NCBI RefSeq assembly: GCF_039394605.1
Contig: NZ_CP135033.1
Coordinates: forward strand, 62,001 to 126,000
Length of the DNA stretch: 64,000 nt
Direction: 5' to 3'
Source of the DNA: Buchnera aphidicola (Kurisakia onigurumii)
GTDB lineage: Bacteria; Pseudomonadota; Gammaproteobacteria; Enterobacterales; Enterobacteriaceae
Shown: positions 8,274 to 16,860 of the stretch, piece after piece
Numbering within the stretch: the stretch's first letter is position 1
Layout: every line of letters starts with the position of its first letter
Program-made: the position numbers and the translations under genes
The notes under the pieces: generated by a model
Database searches by the model: none
Told to the model about the DNA's origin: nothing
Seen by the model: the letters and a program-made list of their open reading frames with translations, nothing else

Positions 8274-9218
8274 ATGAAAAGAAAAACTTTAATTAATCCA
8301 AACGAAAAACAAAATACAATTATTAATAATGTATTTAAAAAAGAAAATAAACAACATGTACATAATAGTGCAAATTTTACTAAATTATTTAAAAAAATTA
8401 ATTCTAATAATATAGATAACACAAAAAATAATGATTTAATAATAAAAGAATTTCAATACAATAAAAATGTTTTTTTTCATGATTTAAAAAATAAAAAAAA
8501 ATCATATTCTGAAAATTATACAAAATATACAAAATTTTATCATTCATCAGAATATAAAAATATAAATAATCAAACAAATGCGATTAATAAAAATATTTTT
8601 CATCATGAATATAATGAAAAAAAGATTACACCATTAAAAAAAATACCTATATATAAAAAATTTTTTTCAATAATTTTTAATACAAATTTTTTAAAAATAA
8701 TTAAAACTATTTCTAATAAAATTAACTCGAGTTGTACATTTTTTAAAAATATAAATTATTTTTTAAATAATAAAAAAAAAATTTATTTTGAAGAAATAAA
8801 AAATATTTTTTCACCCTATCATTATTATCGAAATAAAATTATATTGAGTATTTATACAAAAATTATGTTATACAGAATTAAACAAAATTTAAAAAATATT
8901 ACTTCTATTATTTTGTTAAAAAAAAAAAAAAAGTTAAATAATTTTTTTTTATCAAAAATAGAAAAATATTTCAAAAATACAAAAATATTTTGTGAAAATA
9001 AAATAATTCCTATTACTATTAAAAATAAAAACATTTTTTTAATAATTTATTTAAATTCATTAAATAAAATTCGAATTCTTTTTAATTTTTTACAAAAAAA
9101 AATAATCATTTCTATTTTTTCAAAACAAAAAGAAAAAATGGAAATGATAAAAAAAAAAATTTTTAAATTAATTGGTAATTTAAAAAAAAAAGGATTTAAA
9201 ATAAAACAAAAATATTAA
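8274..9218 (+). CDS. fliK: Probable flagellar hook-length control protein FliK
   Basis: FliK measures hook length and switches export specificity. Identification rests on position (between fliJ and fliM) and on the last ~90 residues, which look like the FliK C-terminal domain: NKNIFLIIYLNSLNKIRILF followed by a C-terminal helix ending KKKGFKIKQKY. The rest (residues 1-200) is low-complexity Lys/Asn/Ile sequence that I cannot assign. 314 residues versus about 375 in E. coli. Start ATG 8274 lies 14 nt after fliJ. fliL, which follows fliK in E. coli, is absent from the 78-bp gap before fliM. Confidence 0.7.
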   Translation: MKRKTLINPNEKQNTIINNVFKKENKQHVHNSANFTKLFKKINSNNIDNTKNNDLIIKEFQYNKNVFFHDLKNKKKSYSENYTKYTKFYHSSEYKNINNQTNAINKNIFHHEYNEKKITPLKKIPIYKKFFSIIFNTNFLKIIKTISNKINSSCTFFKNINYFLNNKKKIYFEEIKNIFSPYHYYRNKIILSIYTKIMLYRIKQNLKNITSIILLKKKKKLNNFFLSKIEKYFKNTKIFCENKIIPITIKNKNIFLIIYLNSLNKIRILFNFLQKKIIISIFSKQKEKMEMIKKKIFKLIGNLKKKGFKIKQKY

Positions 9219-9296
9219 TTTTTAATATTTAAAAAAAATAATAAAAAATTTTTAAATTATTCTAAATACAATAACTGTTAATTAGGATCTTGAATT

Positions 9297-10256
9297 TTGA
9301 AAAAAAATTTTTATTTATTCAATCATTTAAATAAAAAAAAATGTTTTGACACAAAAAAAAATATTTTATTAAAAAATTTTTTATGTTATAACCCAGAAAT
9401 AGATTTTAACAAAATTAAAAATTTATCAAATTTTTTAAAAAAAATAGGAATTGAAATATCTACACATATACAAAAAAAATTAATTAAATTTTTTGAAATT
9501 GAGATATTAACAAATTATAAAAATATAGAAATAAATAATCATTTATATAATTCAATTAAAAAAAAAACAATTTATAATTTATCATTTACATATTTTGAAA
9601 ATCAAAAAAATTATATTTTAATATATCTTCCTGTTAATTTTACTCATTACATTATTAATAAATTATTTGGTTTTAAAAAAAATAAAGAAAATATAAAAAA
9701 TACAAATGAAAATTATATTAATTCTATAACTACAAAACATTTTAATAAAAAAATAATAATATTGATTACAAAAAAAATAATTTATTTTTTACAAAAAAAA
9801 ATTTTATTAAATATGAATATTCTTTATTTTAAATTTTTTACAAATAAAAAAGAAATACATAATGACATAATAAATAAAAATATTGTTAAAATTAGTTTTG
9901 AATTAATAATTGATGATTGGAAAGAAATTCTATACTGCGAAATACCATTCATATTTATTAAATTTTTAAAAAATAAAAAAAAAAATATTCCTATAAATAA
10001 TATATTTGATAAAAAAAATAAATCTATATCTGTAAAAAATATAAACAATGTAAAAATAGAAATTATTGCCAAGTTAACAAATATTAGAACATCATTTTCC
10101 AAGATATCAAATTTATCAATAGGAGATATAATTCCTATTAAAAAACCTAAAAAAATAATTTTTTTCTTAGAAAATAAACCTATTTTAAATGGAAATTTAA
10201 TAAATTATAATATGTTTTATTCTTGTTATATAAAAAATTTTATTAAAAATAAATAA
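9297..10256 (+). CDS. fliM: Flagellar motor switch protein FliM (no CheY-docking peptide)
   Basis: FliM forms the middle of the C-ring, binds FliG and, in chemotactic bacteria, CheY-P. The C-terminal SpoA domain is clear: EIIAKLTNIRTSFSKISNLS, then GDIIPIKKPKKIIFFLENKP. The start is TTG 9297, with AGGA 9 nt upstream; no ATG fits. 319 residues versus 334 in E. coli. The conserved N-terminal CheY-binding peptide (LSQAEIDALL in E. coli) is missing and the middle domain is barely recognisable; the GGxG FliG-contact motif is not seen. This matches loss of chemotaxis and rotation. fliN follows after 25 bp. Confidence 0.88.
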   Translation: MKKNFYLFNHLNKKKCFDTKKNILLKNFLCYNPEIDFNKIKNLSNFLKKIGIEISTHIQKKLIKFFEIEILTNYKNIEINNHLYNSIKKKTIYNLSFTYFENQKNYILIYLPVNFTHYIINKLFGFKKNKENIKNTNENYINSITTKHFNKKIIILITKKIIYFLQKKILLNMNILYFKFFTNKKEIHNDIINKNIVKISFELIIDDWKEILYCEIPFIFIKFLKNKKKNIPINNIFDKKNKSISVKNINNVKIEIIAKLTNIRTSFSKISNLSIGDIIPIKKPKKIIFFLENKPILNGNLINYNMFYSCYIKNFIKNK

Positions 10257-10281
10257 TATTTAAATCAAGATAGGAAAAAAA

Positions 10282-10746
10282 ATGCAAGATAAAAATCTTA
10301 ATGTAGAAAAAGAAAAATCTATACAAAACAAAGAAAATTTAAATGAAAACGAAATAATTCACGAAACTGAAGAAAATAATACATCAAAAAATCAAGATAA
10401 AGATATTTTAAAAATAAAAAATGAATTCGAAAATATCAGTAAAAATTTTATTGAAAACGAATCTAAAACAGATAAAATAAAATTAAAAGATAAAAAAAAA
10501 TATAAAAATAATTTTAAAAATTTTAAAATTCTTGAAGAAGTACCAGTAAACATAGTAGTAGAATTAGGAAAAAAAAAAATAAAAATAAAAGATTTATTAA
10601 AATTAAAAACAGGTTCTATATTAACTTTAAATAAAGTAGTAGGAGAAGAATTAAATATTCTAATTAACAACCATGTAATAGCAAAAGGAGAAATTGTAGT
10701 CACTGAAGAACAATATGGAATAAGAATTACACATATTCAAGAATAA
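10282..10746 (+). CDS. fliN: Flagellar motor switch protein FliN
   Basis: FliN is the base of the C-ring and a docking site for the FliH-FliI export complex. 154 residues, E. coli 137. The first ~80 residues are charged and low complexity. The C-terminal SpoA domain (about 86-154) is well kept: [31 protein letters not shown] and [16 protein letters not shown]. An SD-like AGGAAA precedes ATG 10282. FliN retention makes sense for export rather than rotation, since FliH docks on it. A 116-bp spacer follows where E. coli has fliO; no fliO-like frame is seen. Confidence 0.93.
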   Translation: MQDKNLNVEKEKSIQNKENLNENEIIHETEENNTSKNQDKDILKIKNEFENISKNFIENESKTDKIKLKDKKKYKNNFKNFKILEEVPVNIVVELGKKKIKIKDLLKLKTGSILTLNKVVGEELNILINNHVIAKGEIVVTEEQYGIRITHIQE

Positions 10747-10862
10747 TTATTATAAAAATTTATATTATTTTATATTTTATATCTTTAAAAGACTACATAG
10801 AATCAATTAATGTAATAAAAAATTATATATATGCATATATATTTTTTTTTTTGGATAACACA

Positions 10863-11603
10863 ATGAATTATAAAAAATTTATTATATTTTTTACATCTTT
10901 ATTATTATGCTCTAATGCATACTCCGAACCAATGAATTTTTTTAATCAATTTTTAAATAAAGACATTCTTAATACTAATTCAAGATTTCCTTTTGAAATA
11001 TTAGTTTTTGTAACTTTACTAAGTTTTATACCTGCTTTTATATTAATGATGACAAGTTTTACAAGAATTGTTATTGTGTTCGGTTTATTGAGAAATGCAT
11101 TGGGTACATCTTATGCTCCTCCTAACCAAATTTTAATAGGAATGGCTCTTTTTTTAACATTTTTTATCATGCAACCTGTATGCAACCAAGTATATAATGA
11201 AGCATATATTCCTTATAAAGAAGAAAAAATAAATATCATACAAGCTATACAAAAAGGATCTGTTCCTTTTCGTAAATTTATGTTAAAACAAACGAAAGAA
11301 TCTGATTTAAAGTTATTTACTAATTTATACAAAATAAAAAATTTTAAAAATAAAGAAGAAATACCATTTCAAATAATATTACCATCTTTTATGATGAGCG
11401 AAATTAAATCTGGTTTTCAAATAGGTTTTATAATATTTATACCATTTTTAATTATTGACTTAGTTGTCTCTAGCACTTTAATGTCCTTAGGCATGATGAT
11501 GGTTCCTCCTTCTACAATATCACTACCTTTAAAAATAATGTTATTTGTATTAGCAGACGGGTGGTCACTTTTAATAAAATCATTGTATAAAAGTTTTATA
11601 TAA
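10863..11603 (+). CDS. fliP: Flagellar type III export gate protein FliP
   Basis: FliP forms, with FliQ and FliR, the export pore inside the MS ring. From ATG 10863 (GGATAA upstream) it is 246 residues, E. coli 245. A cleavable signal peptide is visible: [21 protein letters not shown]. Family segments follow: [38 protein letters not shown] and [16 protein letters not shown] in variant form ([16 protein letters not shown]). Four hydrophobic segments fit the known topology. It is among the best conserved fli products here. fliQ follows after 38 bp. Confidence 0.97.
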   Translation: MNYKKFIIFFTSLLLCSNAYSEPMNFFNQFLNKDILNTNSRFPFEILVFVTLLSFIPAFILMMTSFTRIVIVFGLLRNALGTSYAPPNQILIGMALFLTFFIMQPVCNQVYNEAYIPYKEEKINIIQAIQKGSVPFRKFMLKQTKESDLKLFTNLYKIKNFKNKEEIPFQIILPSFMMSEIKSGFQIGFIIFIPFLIIDLVVSSTLMSLGMMMVPPSTISLPLKIMLFVLADGWSLLIKSLYKSFI

Positions 11604-11641
11604 TATTTTATATATTAATTTTAATGAAATAAAATAAAAAA

Positions 11642-11914
11642 ATGATGAATACAGAATCTGTAGTCGATATATTCAAAGAAGCAACAAAAGCAGCTTTATT
11701 AATATCATTTCCATTATTAATATCTTCTTTATTGGTAGGATTAATAATTAGTTTTTTTCAAGCTGCTACTCAAATTAACGAACAAAGTTTATCTTTTATT
11801 CCAAAAATTATCTCAATAATAATAATTTTTATTTTTTTAGGACCTTGGATGCTGAATATTATGATTAACTATACAAGAAATATATTTTTAAATTTACCGA
11901 TAGTTGTATATTAA
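11642..11914 (+). CDS. fliQ: Flagellar type III export gate protein FliQ
   Basis: FliQ is a small two-helix membrane subunit of the export gate. 90 residues, E. coli 89. Family features: the opening TESVVDIFKEATKAALLI, the QAATQINEQSLSFIPKI loop between two membrane helices, and the ending GPWMLNIMINYTRNIF. Two adjacent ATGs (11642, 11645) could start it. It is followed after 2 nt by fliR. Confidence 0.96.
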   Translation: MMNTESVVDIFKEATKAALLISFPLLISSLLVGLIISFFQAATQINEQSLSFIPKIISIIIIFIFLGPWMLNIMINYTRNIFLNLPIVVY

Positions 11915-11916
11915 AT

Positions 11917-12687
11917 ATGGAATTCGATTTTAATCAATTTATTAATTTTACTAATATAATAAAAAAAATAATATTACCTATTATTAGAATAATTTCTTTT
12001 TTTTTAATTGTTCCTATATTTGGAGATAATATATTAAGTAAAAAAATTAAAATAATTTTATCTATATTAATCGGAATTAGTATTTCTCCTATTTTACCAG
12101 AATTTAATAATGAAGTATCTTTTTATGAATTTTTCTTTTTATCAATACAACAAATCATAATAGGATTATTTTTTGGATTTATAATAAGAATTATATTCTC
12201 AATTCCTATTTTATCTGGAGAAATTATAAGCTCTCAAATAGGATTGTCTTTTGCTAATTTTTTTGATTTAAAGACAAATATTAATATATCTATTATTTCT
12301 CGAATATTAAATTTATTTAATATGTATATTTTCTTACTATTAAATGGAGATCTATGGTTAGTATATATTATTTGTTACAGTTTTAATAAATTTCCTATAG
12401 GTACATTTTTAAATAAAAATGATATATATTTAAACATGATTTTATTTTTTAATATTATTTTTTTAAAAAGTTTATTATTAATTTTTCCTATAGTAATAAT
12501 TATGCTATCTATTAACTTTATTTTAGCTATATTAAATAGAATATCTCCTCAAATATCTATTTTTTCAGTTTTTTTTCCAATAACTGTTTTAATTGGATTA
12601 TATTCTTTTTACATTTTTCTTCCTTATTTTAATAATTCTTTTACAAAAATTTTTATAAAATATTTATTTTTAAATATAGAATTTTAA
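11917..12687 (+). CDS. fliR: Flagellar type III export gate protein FliR
   Basis: FliR completes the FliPQR export pore. 256 residues, E. coli 261, with about six hydrophobic segments. Family features include RIISFFLIVPIFGDNILSKK, EIISSQIGLSFANFFD and an N-proximal PIIRI. ATG 11917 starts 2 nt after the fliQ stop, so the two are likely coupled. Last gene of the fliF-fliR run; convergent with rpmG, whose stop is 27 bp away. Confidence 0.95.
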   Translation: MEFDFNQFINFTNIIKKIILPIIRIISFFLIVPIFGDNILSKKIKIILSILIGISISPILPEFNNEVSFYEFFFLSIQQIIIGLFFGFIIRIIFSIPILSGEIISSQIGLSFANFFDLKTNINISIISRILNLFNMYIFLLLNGDLWLVYIICYSFNKFPIGTFLNKNDIYLNMILFFNIIFLKSLLLIFPIVIIMLSINFILAILNRISPQISIFSVFFPITVLIGLYSFYIFLPYFNNSFTKIFIKYLFLNIEF

Positions 12688-12705
12688 ATATTTAAAAAAT
12701 ATTTA
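12685..12705. terminator. A/T-only hairpin between fliR and rpmG
   Basis: Nine-nt arms 12685-12693 and 12697-12705 pair around an AAA loop between the convergent fliR and rpmG ends. It contains no G-C pairs, so its function as a terminator is doubtful. It also overlaps the last codon and stop of fliR. Confidence 0.3.
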
Positions 12706-12713
12706 ATTAAAAA

Positions 12714-12881
12714 TTATTTAATTTTATTTTCTATATACATTACATGCTTTTTCAATATAGGATCATATTTCTTTAAAGATAATTTTTCAGATTTGTTTCT
12801 TTTATTTTTTGTAGTTGTATAGAAATGTTTACTTCCAGAAGTAGAAACTAATTTGATTTTTTCTCTAGAGCTTTTAGCCAT
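12714..12881 (-). CDS. rpmG: 50S ribosomal protein L33
   Basis: 55-residue ribosomal protein L33, equal in length to E. coli. It begins [16 protein letters not shown], then [13 protein letters not shown] and [15 protein letters not shown], nearly matching the E. coli protein line for line. ATG at 12881 (minus) overlaps the last base of the rpmB stop, so rpmB-rpmG form a coupled operon as in E. coli. L33 is a non-essential large-subunit protein near the E site. Confidence 0.97.
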   Translation of the reverse strand: MAKSSREKIKLVSTSGSKHFYTTTKNKRNKSEKLSLKKYDPILKKHVMYIENKIK

Positions 12882-13135
12882 TATAAAACCTCTTTACTAT
12901 TTTTTTTTATTTTTAAAATTTTATTTTCTACCAAGAATGAATAAATTCCTTTTTTATTAATATATCTTAAACCTTTATTACTAATTTTTAATTTAATAAA
13001 TTTTTTTATTTCTGGTATCCAAAAACGATGTACTTGAATGTTTAATAAAAATTTTCGTTTTGTTTTATTCATAGCATGTGAACGATTATTTCCAAACATT
13101 GCTCTTCTGCCAGTTACCTTACAAATTCGAGACAT
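12881..13135 (-). CDS. rpmB: 50S ribosomal protein L28
   Basis: 84-residue L28 (E. coli 78). It begins [20 protein letters not shown] and continues with the [17 protein letters not shown] core and [11 protein letters not shown]. The C-terminus is about six residues longer than in E. coli. It is the first gene of the rpmBG pair; AAGGAT lies just upstream of its ATG. The upstream ppa gene has the same orientation, across a 143-bp A/T spacer. Confidence 0.97.
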   Translation of the reverse strand: MSRICKVTGRRAMFGNNRSHAMNKTKRKFLLNIQVHRFWIPEIKKFIKLKISNKGLRYINKKGIYSFLVENKILKIKKNSKEVL

Positions 13136-13278
13136 ATTTTATCCTTTTAAATATACATAAATATTATATATAAGTAAATTAATACATAAAAAATTATTTT
13201 TTTTTAATCATTATATTATAATTTTAAAAAAAAATAAAATAATAAATTTAAAATTATTTAATATTTTTTAAATAAAAA

Positions 13279-13806
13279 CTAATATATTTTTTTTTTATTT
13301 TTGTATCTATTTTTACAAATTTCTATTTCTTTAATAGAAGATTCACAGTTCTCCCATCCAATAATTTTAACCCATTTATTATTTTCCAATTTCTTATAAT
13401 GTTCGAAAAAAAAACTAATTTGATTTTTTAAATATGAAGATATATCTGTAATATCTTTAATACAATCATATTCATTCGTAATATTATTAGTTGGAACCGA
13501 AATAATTTTGCAATCTTCTCCTTTTTCATCTGATGTTCTCAACATTCCAATAGGTCTACATTCAATTCTACACATAATATGTAAAGGATAAGGAGTAATA
13601 ACTAAAATATCTAATGTATCTCCATCCAACGCAAGAGTATTATCTATAAAACCATAATTAGCAGGATAAAACATTGTAGAAGGCATGATTCTATCTACAT
13701 TAATTATTTTATTTTTTTTATCAAATTCATATTTGATTGGATCAGAATTAAACGGAATTTCAATATTTGCAATTATTTTAAAAAAATTTATACAATTATT
13801 CTTCAT
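13279..13806 (-). CDS. ppa: Inorganic pyrophosphatase
   Basis: Hydrolyses pyrophosphate and so pulls DNA, RNA, aminoacylation and histidine (HisG) reactions forward. From the ATG at 13806 (minus; AAGGAA upstream) it is 175 residues, E. coli 176. The metal-binding signature LDGDTLDILV (DxDxxD) is intact, as are MPSTMFYPANYGFIDNTLA and KGEDCKII. A longer frame would add 11 residues before the SD and is rejected. Divergent from pmbA with about 136 bp between. Confidence 0.96.
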   Translation of the reverse strand: MKNNCINFFKIIANIEIPFNSDPIKYEFDKKNKIINVDRIMPSTMFYPANYGFIDNTLALDGDTLDILVITPYPLHIMCRIECRPIGMLRTSDEKGEDCKIISVPTNNITNEYDCIKDITDISSYLKNQISFFFEHYKKLENNKWVKIIGWENCESSIKEIEICKNRYKNKKKIY

Positions 13807-13942
13807 GATAATTTCCTTTATTACAATTAATTTATACATTTTTTTTTAGTAATTTAATAATGAATAAAATTAGTGTATAAAATATATTATTATTATTTTT
13901 TTCTAAATTTTATTAAATAAAAATTTGTAATAGGATCTTATC

Positions 13943-15289
13943 ATGAATAATTTAAACTACATAAAAAAAAAACAAACTAATTTTCAAGAAATTATTTTAT
14001 TTGCTATAAAATACGCAAAAAATAAAACAGACGAAATAGAAATTTCTATCAAAATGAATAAAGGAATAAATATACAATCAAAAAACTTAAAATTAGAAAA
14101 AGTAGAATTTGAAAAAAATAATTATATTTACATAACAGTTTATATTAATTTCAAAAAAGGTACTGTCTGTTCTTCCGATTTAAGTATTAATTCAATAAAA
14201 ATTTTAATTAAAAAAGCAATTTTAATTGCTTCTTATACTGAACATGATAATTTTTCAGGATTAGCTGATATAAAAAAAATAACTTGGAAAGAAAAAAAAA
14301 TAAAAAACTTTTATAATGTGAATTTTAATATATCAGAAGGTTTTAAAAAAACTATTATCATGGAAAAATCTGCTTTAAATTTTCATAAATCGATATCACA
14401 TATAGAAAATGCATCTTTTAACAGCAATTATTCAATTTTTCATATAGGAAATAGCACAGGATTATTAAAATCCTATAGCTCTACATTTTCTTCAATTTTT
14501 ATCAGTGTAATTGCAAAAAATAATAAAGGAATGCAACAAGATAATTTTTATTCAATTACAAAAGATGTACATGATTTAGAAAAAAGTGAATTAGTAGGAA
14601 TACAAGCATCTAAAAAATCTTTAATGAAATTATCTCCTCAAAAAATACAAACAACAACACTACCTGTTATATTAAAATCTGAAATTATACCTATTTTTTT
14701 TAGTAACTTTATAAAAGCTATTAATGGATATAATGTTTATAATAAAAAAACTTTTCTTTTAAACTATTTAGAAAAAAAAATTTTTCCAAATTGGATGAAT
14801 ATTCAAGAAAATCCATTTATAAAAAAAGGATTAGGATCAAAATCATTCGATGATGAAGGAATTAATACAAAAATACAATTCATAGTAAAAAACGGAATTT
14901 TAAAAACATGGTTATTGGATAGTTATTCAGGAAAAAAATTAAATTATTTAACTACAGGACACGCAGGTACAATATCCAATTGGATTTTTTCTTATGATGA
15001 AAAATATAATTTAAAAAAAATGATGAAAATAATGAACAAAGGAATATTGATAACAGAATTAATGGGAGATGGAGTAAATATAATAAATGGAGATTTTTCC
15101 TATGGAATATCAGGTTTTCTTATTGAAAATGGAAAAATTTTACATCCGATTAGCGAAAATACTATTTCTGGAAATTTAATAAATATATTTTTAAAAATAG
15201 TAAAAATAAGTAATGATATTAACAAAAATAGTAAAATTAAATCCGGTTCAATATTATTTTCAGAAATGAAAATATCTGGTTTAAATTAA
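13943..15289 (+). CDS. pmbA: TldE/PmbA metalloprotease-complex subunit
   Basis: TldE (PmbA) partners TldD in a heteromeric protease known in E. coli for processing microcin B17 and degrading CcdA; its symbiont substrate is unknown. 448 residues, E. coli 450. It covers the family end to end, for example GKKLNYLTTGHAGTISN, ITELMGDGVNIINGDFS and YGISGFLIENGKI. TldE lacks the metal-binding HExxxH of TldD, as expected, so TldD should be elsewhere in the genome. AGGATC stands 8 nt before ATG 13943. Convergent with rnpB. Confidence 0.94.
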   Translation: MNNLNYIKKKQTNFQEIILFAIKYAKNKTDEIEISIKMNKGINIQSKNLKLEKVEFEKNNYIYITVYINFKKGTVCSSDLSINSIKILIKKAILIASYTEHDNFSGLADIKKITWKEKKIKNFYNVNFNISEGFKKTIIMEKSALNFHKSISHIENASFNSNYSIFHIGNSTGLLKSYSSTFSSIFISVIAKNNKGMQQDNFYSITKDVHDLEKSELVGIQASKKSLMKLSPQKIQTTTLPVILKSEIIPIFFSNFIKAINGYNVYNKKTFLLNYLEKKIFPNWMNIQENPFIKKGLGSKSFDDEGINTKIQFIVKNGILKTWLLDSYSGKKLNYLTTGHAGTISNWIFSYDEKYNLKKMMKIMNKGILITELMGDGVNIINGDFSYGISGFLIENGKILHPISENTISGNLINIFLKIVKISNDINKNSKIKSGSILFSEMKISGLN

Positions 15290-15311
15290 TTATTAAAAAA
15301 AATAAAAAATT

Positions 15312-15742
15312 AGAAGTTGACTAATAAGCCGGGTTCTGTATTAGATAATCATTCATCTAGATTAACAATCACTTGTTAATTCAAGCAGCCTACCCGAATT
15401 TTCTTTAGCAAGGGCATACGCTATAAAATTCATATTTGGCCTTGCTCTAAGTGGAGTTTACCTTGCCATTTTTTGTTACCAAAAATGCGGTGTGCTCTTA
15501 CCACTCCTTTTCACCCTTACTATTTTTTTATAGTATATTCATATTATTTAAATTTAAATAATATTTTTTTAAAAAAATAGCGGTATATTTTCTGTGGCAC
15601 TATTCGTAGATTTACATCTCCCAGGTGTTACCTGGCACTTTTGCCCTATAGAGCCCGGACTTTCCTCTATATTTGAATAAAATTAAAAAATAATTAATTT
15701 TTTAAAAATTTATCAAAAATAGCGATTATCTCAGTCAACTTC
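15312..15742 (-). ncRNA. rnpB: RNase P RNA (M1 RNA)
   Basis: Catalytic RNA that matures tRNA 5' ends. The minus strand begins GAAGTTGACT and ends AGTCAACTTC, closing helix P1. Between them lie conserved landmarks: GAGGAAAGTCCGGGCTC, GCCAGGTAACACCTGGGAG, AAGGGTGAAAAGGAGTGGTA, GAGCACACCGC, GGTAAACTCCACTTAGAGCA, GGGTAGGCTGCTTGA and ACAGAACCCGGCTTAT. About 431 nt versus 377 in E. coli. The extra length lies mainly in A/T-rich P3 and in an expanded P12-type stem at about 15518-15582. The ends are inferred from the P1 pairing. A proximal TAAAAT lies just upstream, and a better sigma70-like promoter lies 150 nt upstream. Confidence 0.95.
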
Positions 15743-15884
15743 ATTATTTTAAAATTAAAAATAAACAAAAATAAAGAATAATACAATTAAGAATTTGAAA
15801 CAAACAAAACAAATAAATCAGAATAAAGAGAAGACCAAAAAGAAAAGAAAGAGAAGCAGGGAGGGTTATTGCCGGCTAACTCTG
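15743..15884 (-). other. Pyrimidine-rich, GC-richer leader upstream of rnpB
   Basis: This 140-nt stretch between rsmI and rnpB is unlike the A/T spacers elsewhere. Read in the direction of rnpB, it contains an AGAGTTA / TAACCCT imperfect hairpin with a GCCGGCAA loop, then about 75 nt almost entirely of U and C (15791-15866), starting CCCTCCCTGCTTCTC. On the plus strand, 15871-15881 reads CCGGCTAACTC, identical to a conserved 11-mer of 16S rRNA just before the 530 loop. I see no ORF in it. It could be an RNA leader, a Rho-loading type sequence or a separate small RNA. Function unknown. Confidence 0.5.
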
Positions 15885-15889
15885 AGATT

Positions 15890-15918
15890 ATTTTATACTA
15901 ATTATTTTAATTTGTCAC
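15890..15918 (-). promoter_or_regulatory. Sigma70-like promoter upstream of the rnpB leader
   Basis: On the minus strand a GTGACA box (15913-15918; 5 of 6 to TTGACA) is followed after exactly 17 nt by TAAAAT (15890-15895; 5 of 6 to TATAAT). It begins 4 bp beyond the rsmI stop and points toward rnpB. The predicted start is near 15883, which would give rnpB a leader of about 140 nt. No transcript evidence is available, and A/T-rich -10 boxes are common here by chance; the G/C-containing -35 makes this one stand out. Confidence 0.5.
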
Positions 15919-15921
15919 ATA

Positions 15922-16797
15922 TTATTTTTTTTTAAATAAATATTTATAAAAATAATTTTTTTTTGTTTTGTGTATTTTAACAGCAATTTTTGATGCTTCT
16001 TTTTCAGTTAAAATTTTTTTTAATATTTTAAAAGTTTTAAATATTTTTTTATTTTTTTCTTTTTTTATATATTTTTTATTTTTTTCTTTTATGATTAATA
16101 CAATTTCTCCTTTACTGCGCATGTGATCTTCTTGTATCCAAAAAATTACATCTTCTATAAATCCTCTATGAATATACTCCCATTTTTTAGTTAGTTCTTT
16201 AGAAATTACTATATATCTATCTTTTCCTAATATATTTTTAATATCTATTAGACTGTTAATTAATCGAATAGAGGATTCATAAAATATAATTGTTCTTCTT
16301 TCTTTTTTCAAAGAATTAAATAATTTTATTCTTGTATTTTTTTTTGAAGGAATAAAACCTTCATAACAAAATTTTTTTGTGGAACATCCTGATGCAATTA
16401 ATGCTGTTATAGCAGCGCAAGGGCCTGGTAGAGGAACAATATTTATTTTTTTATATAAATCTATACATTGAGATATTAAATAAAATCCAGGATCATTAAT
16501 TATTGGAGTTCCTGCATTTGATACCAAAGCTACATTTTTTTTATTTTTTAAATATTCGATAATTTTCTTAGTTCTTAACTTTTCATTAAATTTATGAAAT
16601 GATATTAAATTATTTTTTATTTTAAATTTTTTTAGTAGTATTTTTGTATGTCTTGTATCTTCTGCTGCAATTATATCTACTGTTTTTAATACAATTAAAG
16701 CTCTTTGTGTAATATCTAATAAATTTCCAATTGGAGTGGGAACTAAATATAATGTTCCTAATTTTTCTATTTTATTTTCATGTTTGTATATTTTCAT
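15922..16797 (-). CDS. rsmI: 16S rRNA 2'-O-ribose C1402 methyltransferase RsmI
   Basis: RsmI methylates the ribose of C1402 in the decoding centre of 16S rRNA, using SAM. 291 residues, E. coli 286. The tetrapyrrole-methylase fold motifs are intact: GTLYLVPTPIGNLLDITQRA, AAEDTRHT, NAGTPIINDPG (family SDAGTP, here SNAGTP), PLPGPCAAITALIASG and IIFYESSIRLI. The C-terminal ~50 residues are a lysine-rich tail. It is divergent from fabB, with 63 bp shared between the starts, and followed by rnpB on the same strand. Confidence 0.95.
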   Translation of the reverse strand: MKIYKHENKIEKLGTLYLVPTPIGNLLDITQRALIVLKTVDIIAAEDTRHTKILLKKFKIKNNLISFHKFNEKLRTKKIIEYLKNKKNVALVSNAGTPIINDPGFYLISQCIDLYKKINIVPLPGPCAAITALIASGCSTKKFCYEGFIPSKKNTRIKLFNSLKKERRTIIFYESSIRLINSLIDIKNILGKDRYIVISKELTKKWEYIHRGFIEDVIFWIQEDHMRSKGEIVLIIKEKNKKYIKKEKNKKIFKTFKILKKILTEKEASKIAVKIHKTKKNYFYKYLFKKK

Positions 16798-16860
16798 TTT
16801 AATTTTTTTTCATCAATAATTATTTTTATTTATTATTTTTGTAAGTATAAGGCAATAAAT

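Noticed and set aside
8150..8422. Minus-strand hydrophobic open frame across the fliJ-fliK junction.
   Set aside because: Poly(A)-rich coding sequence gives Phe/Leu-rich antisense frames throughout the window; no family resemblance.
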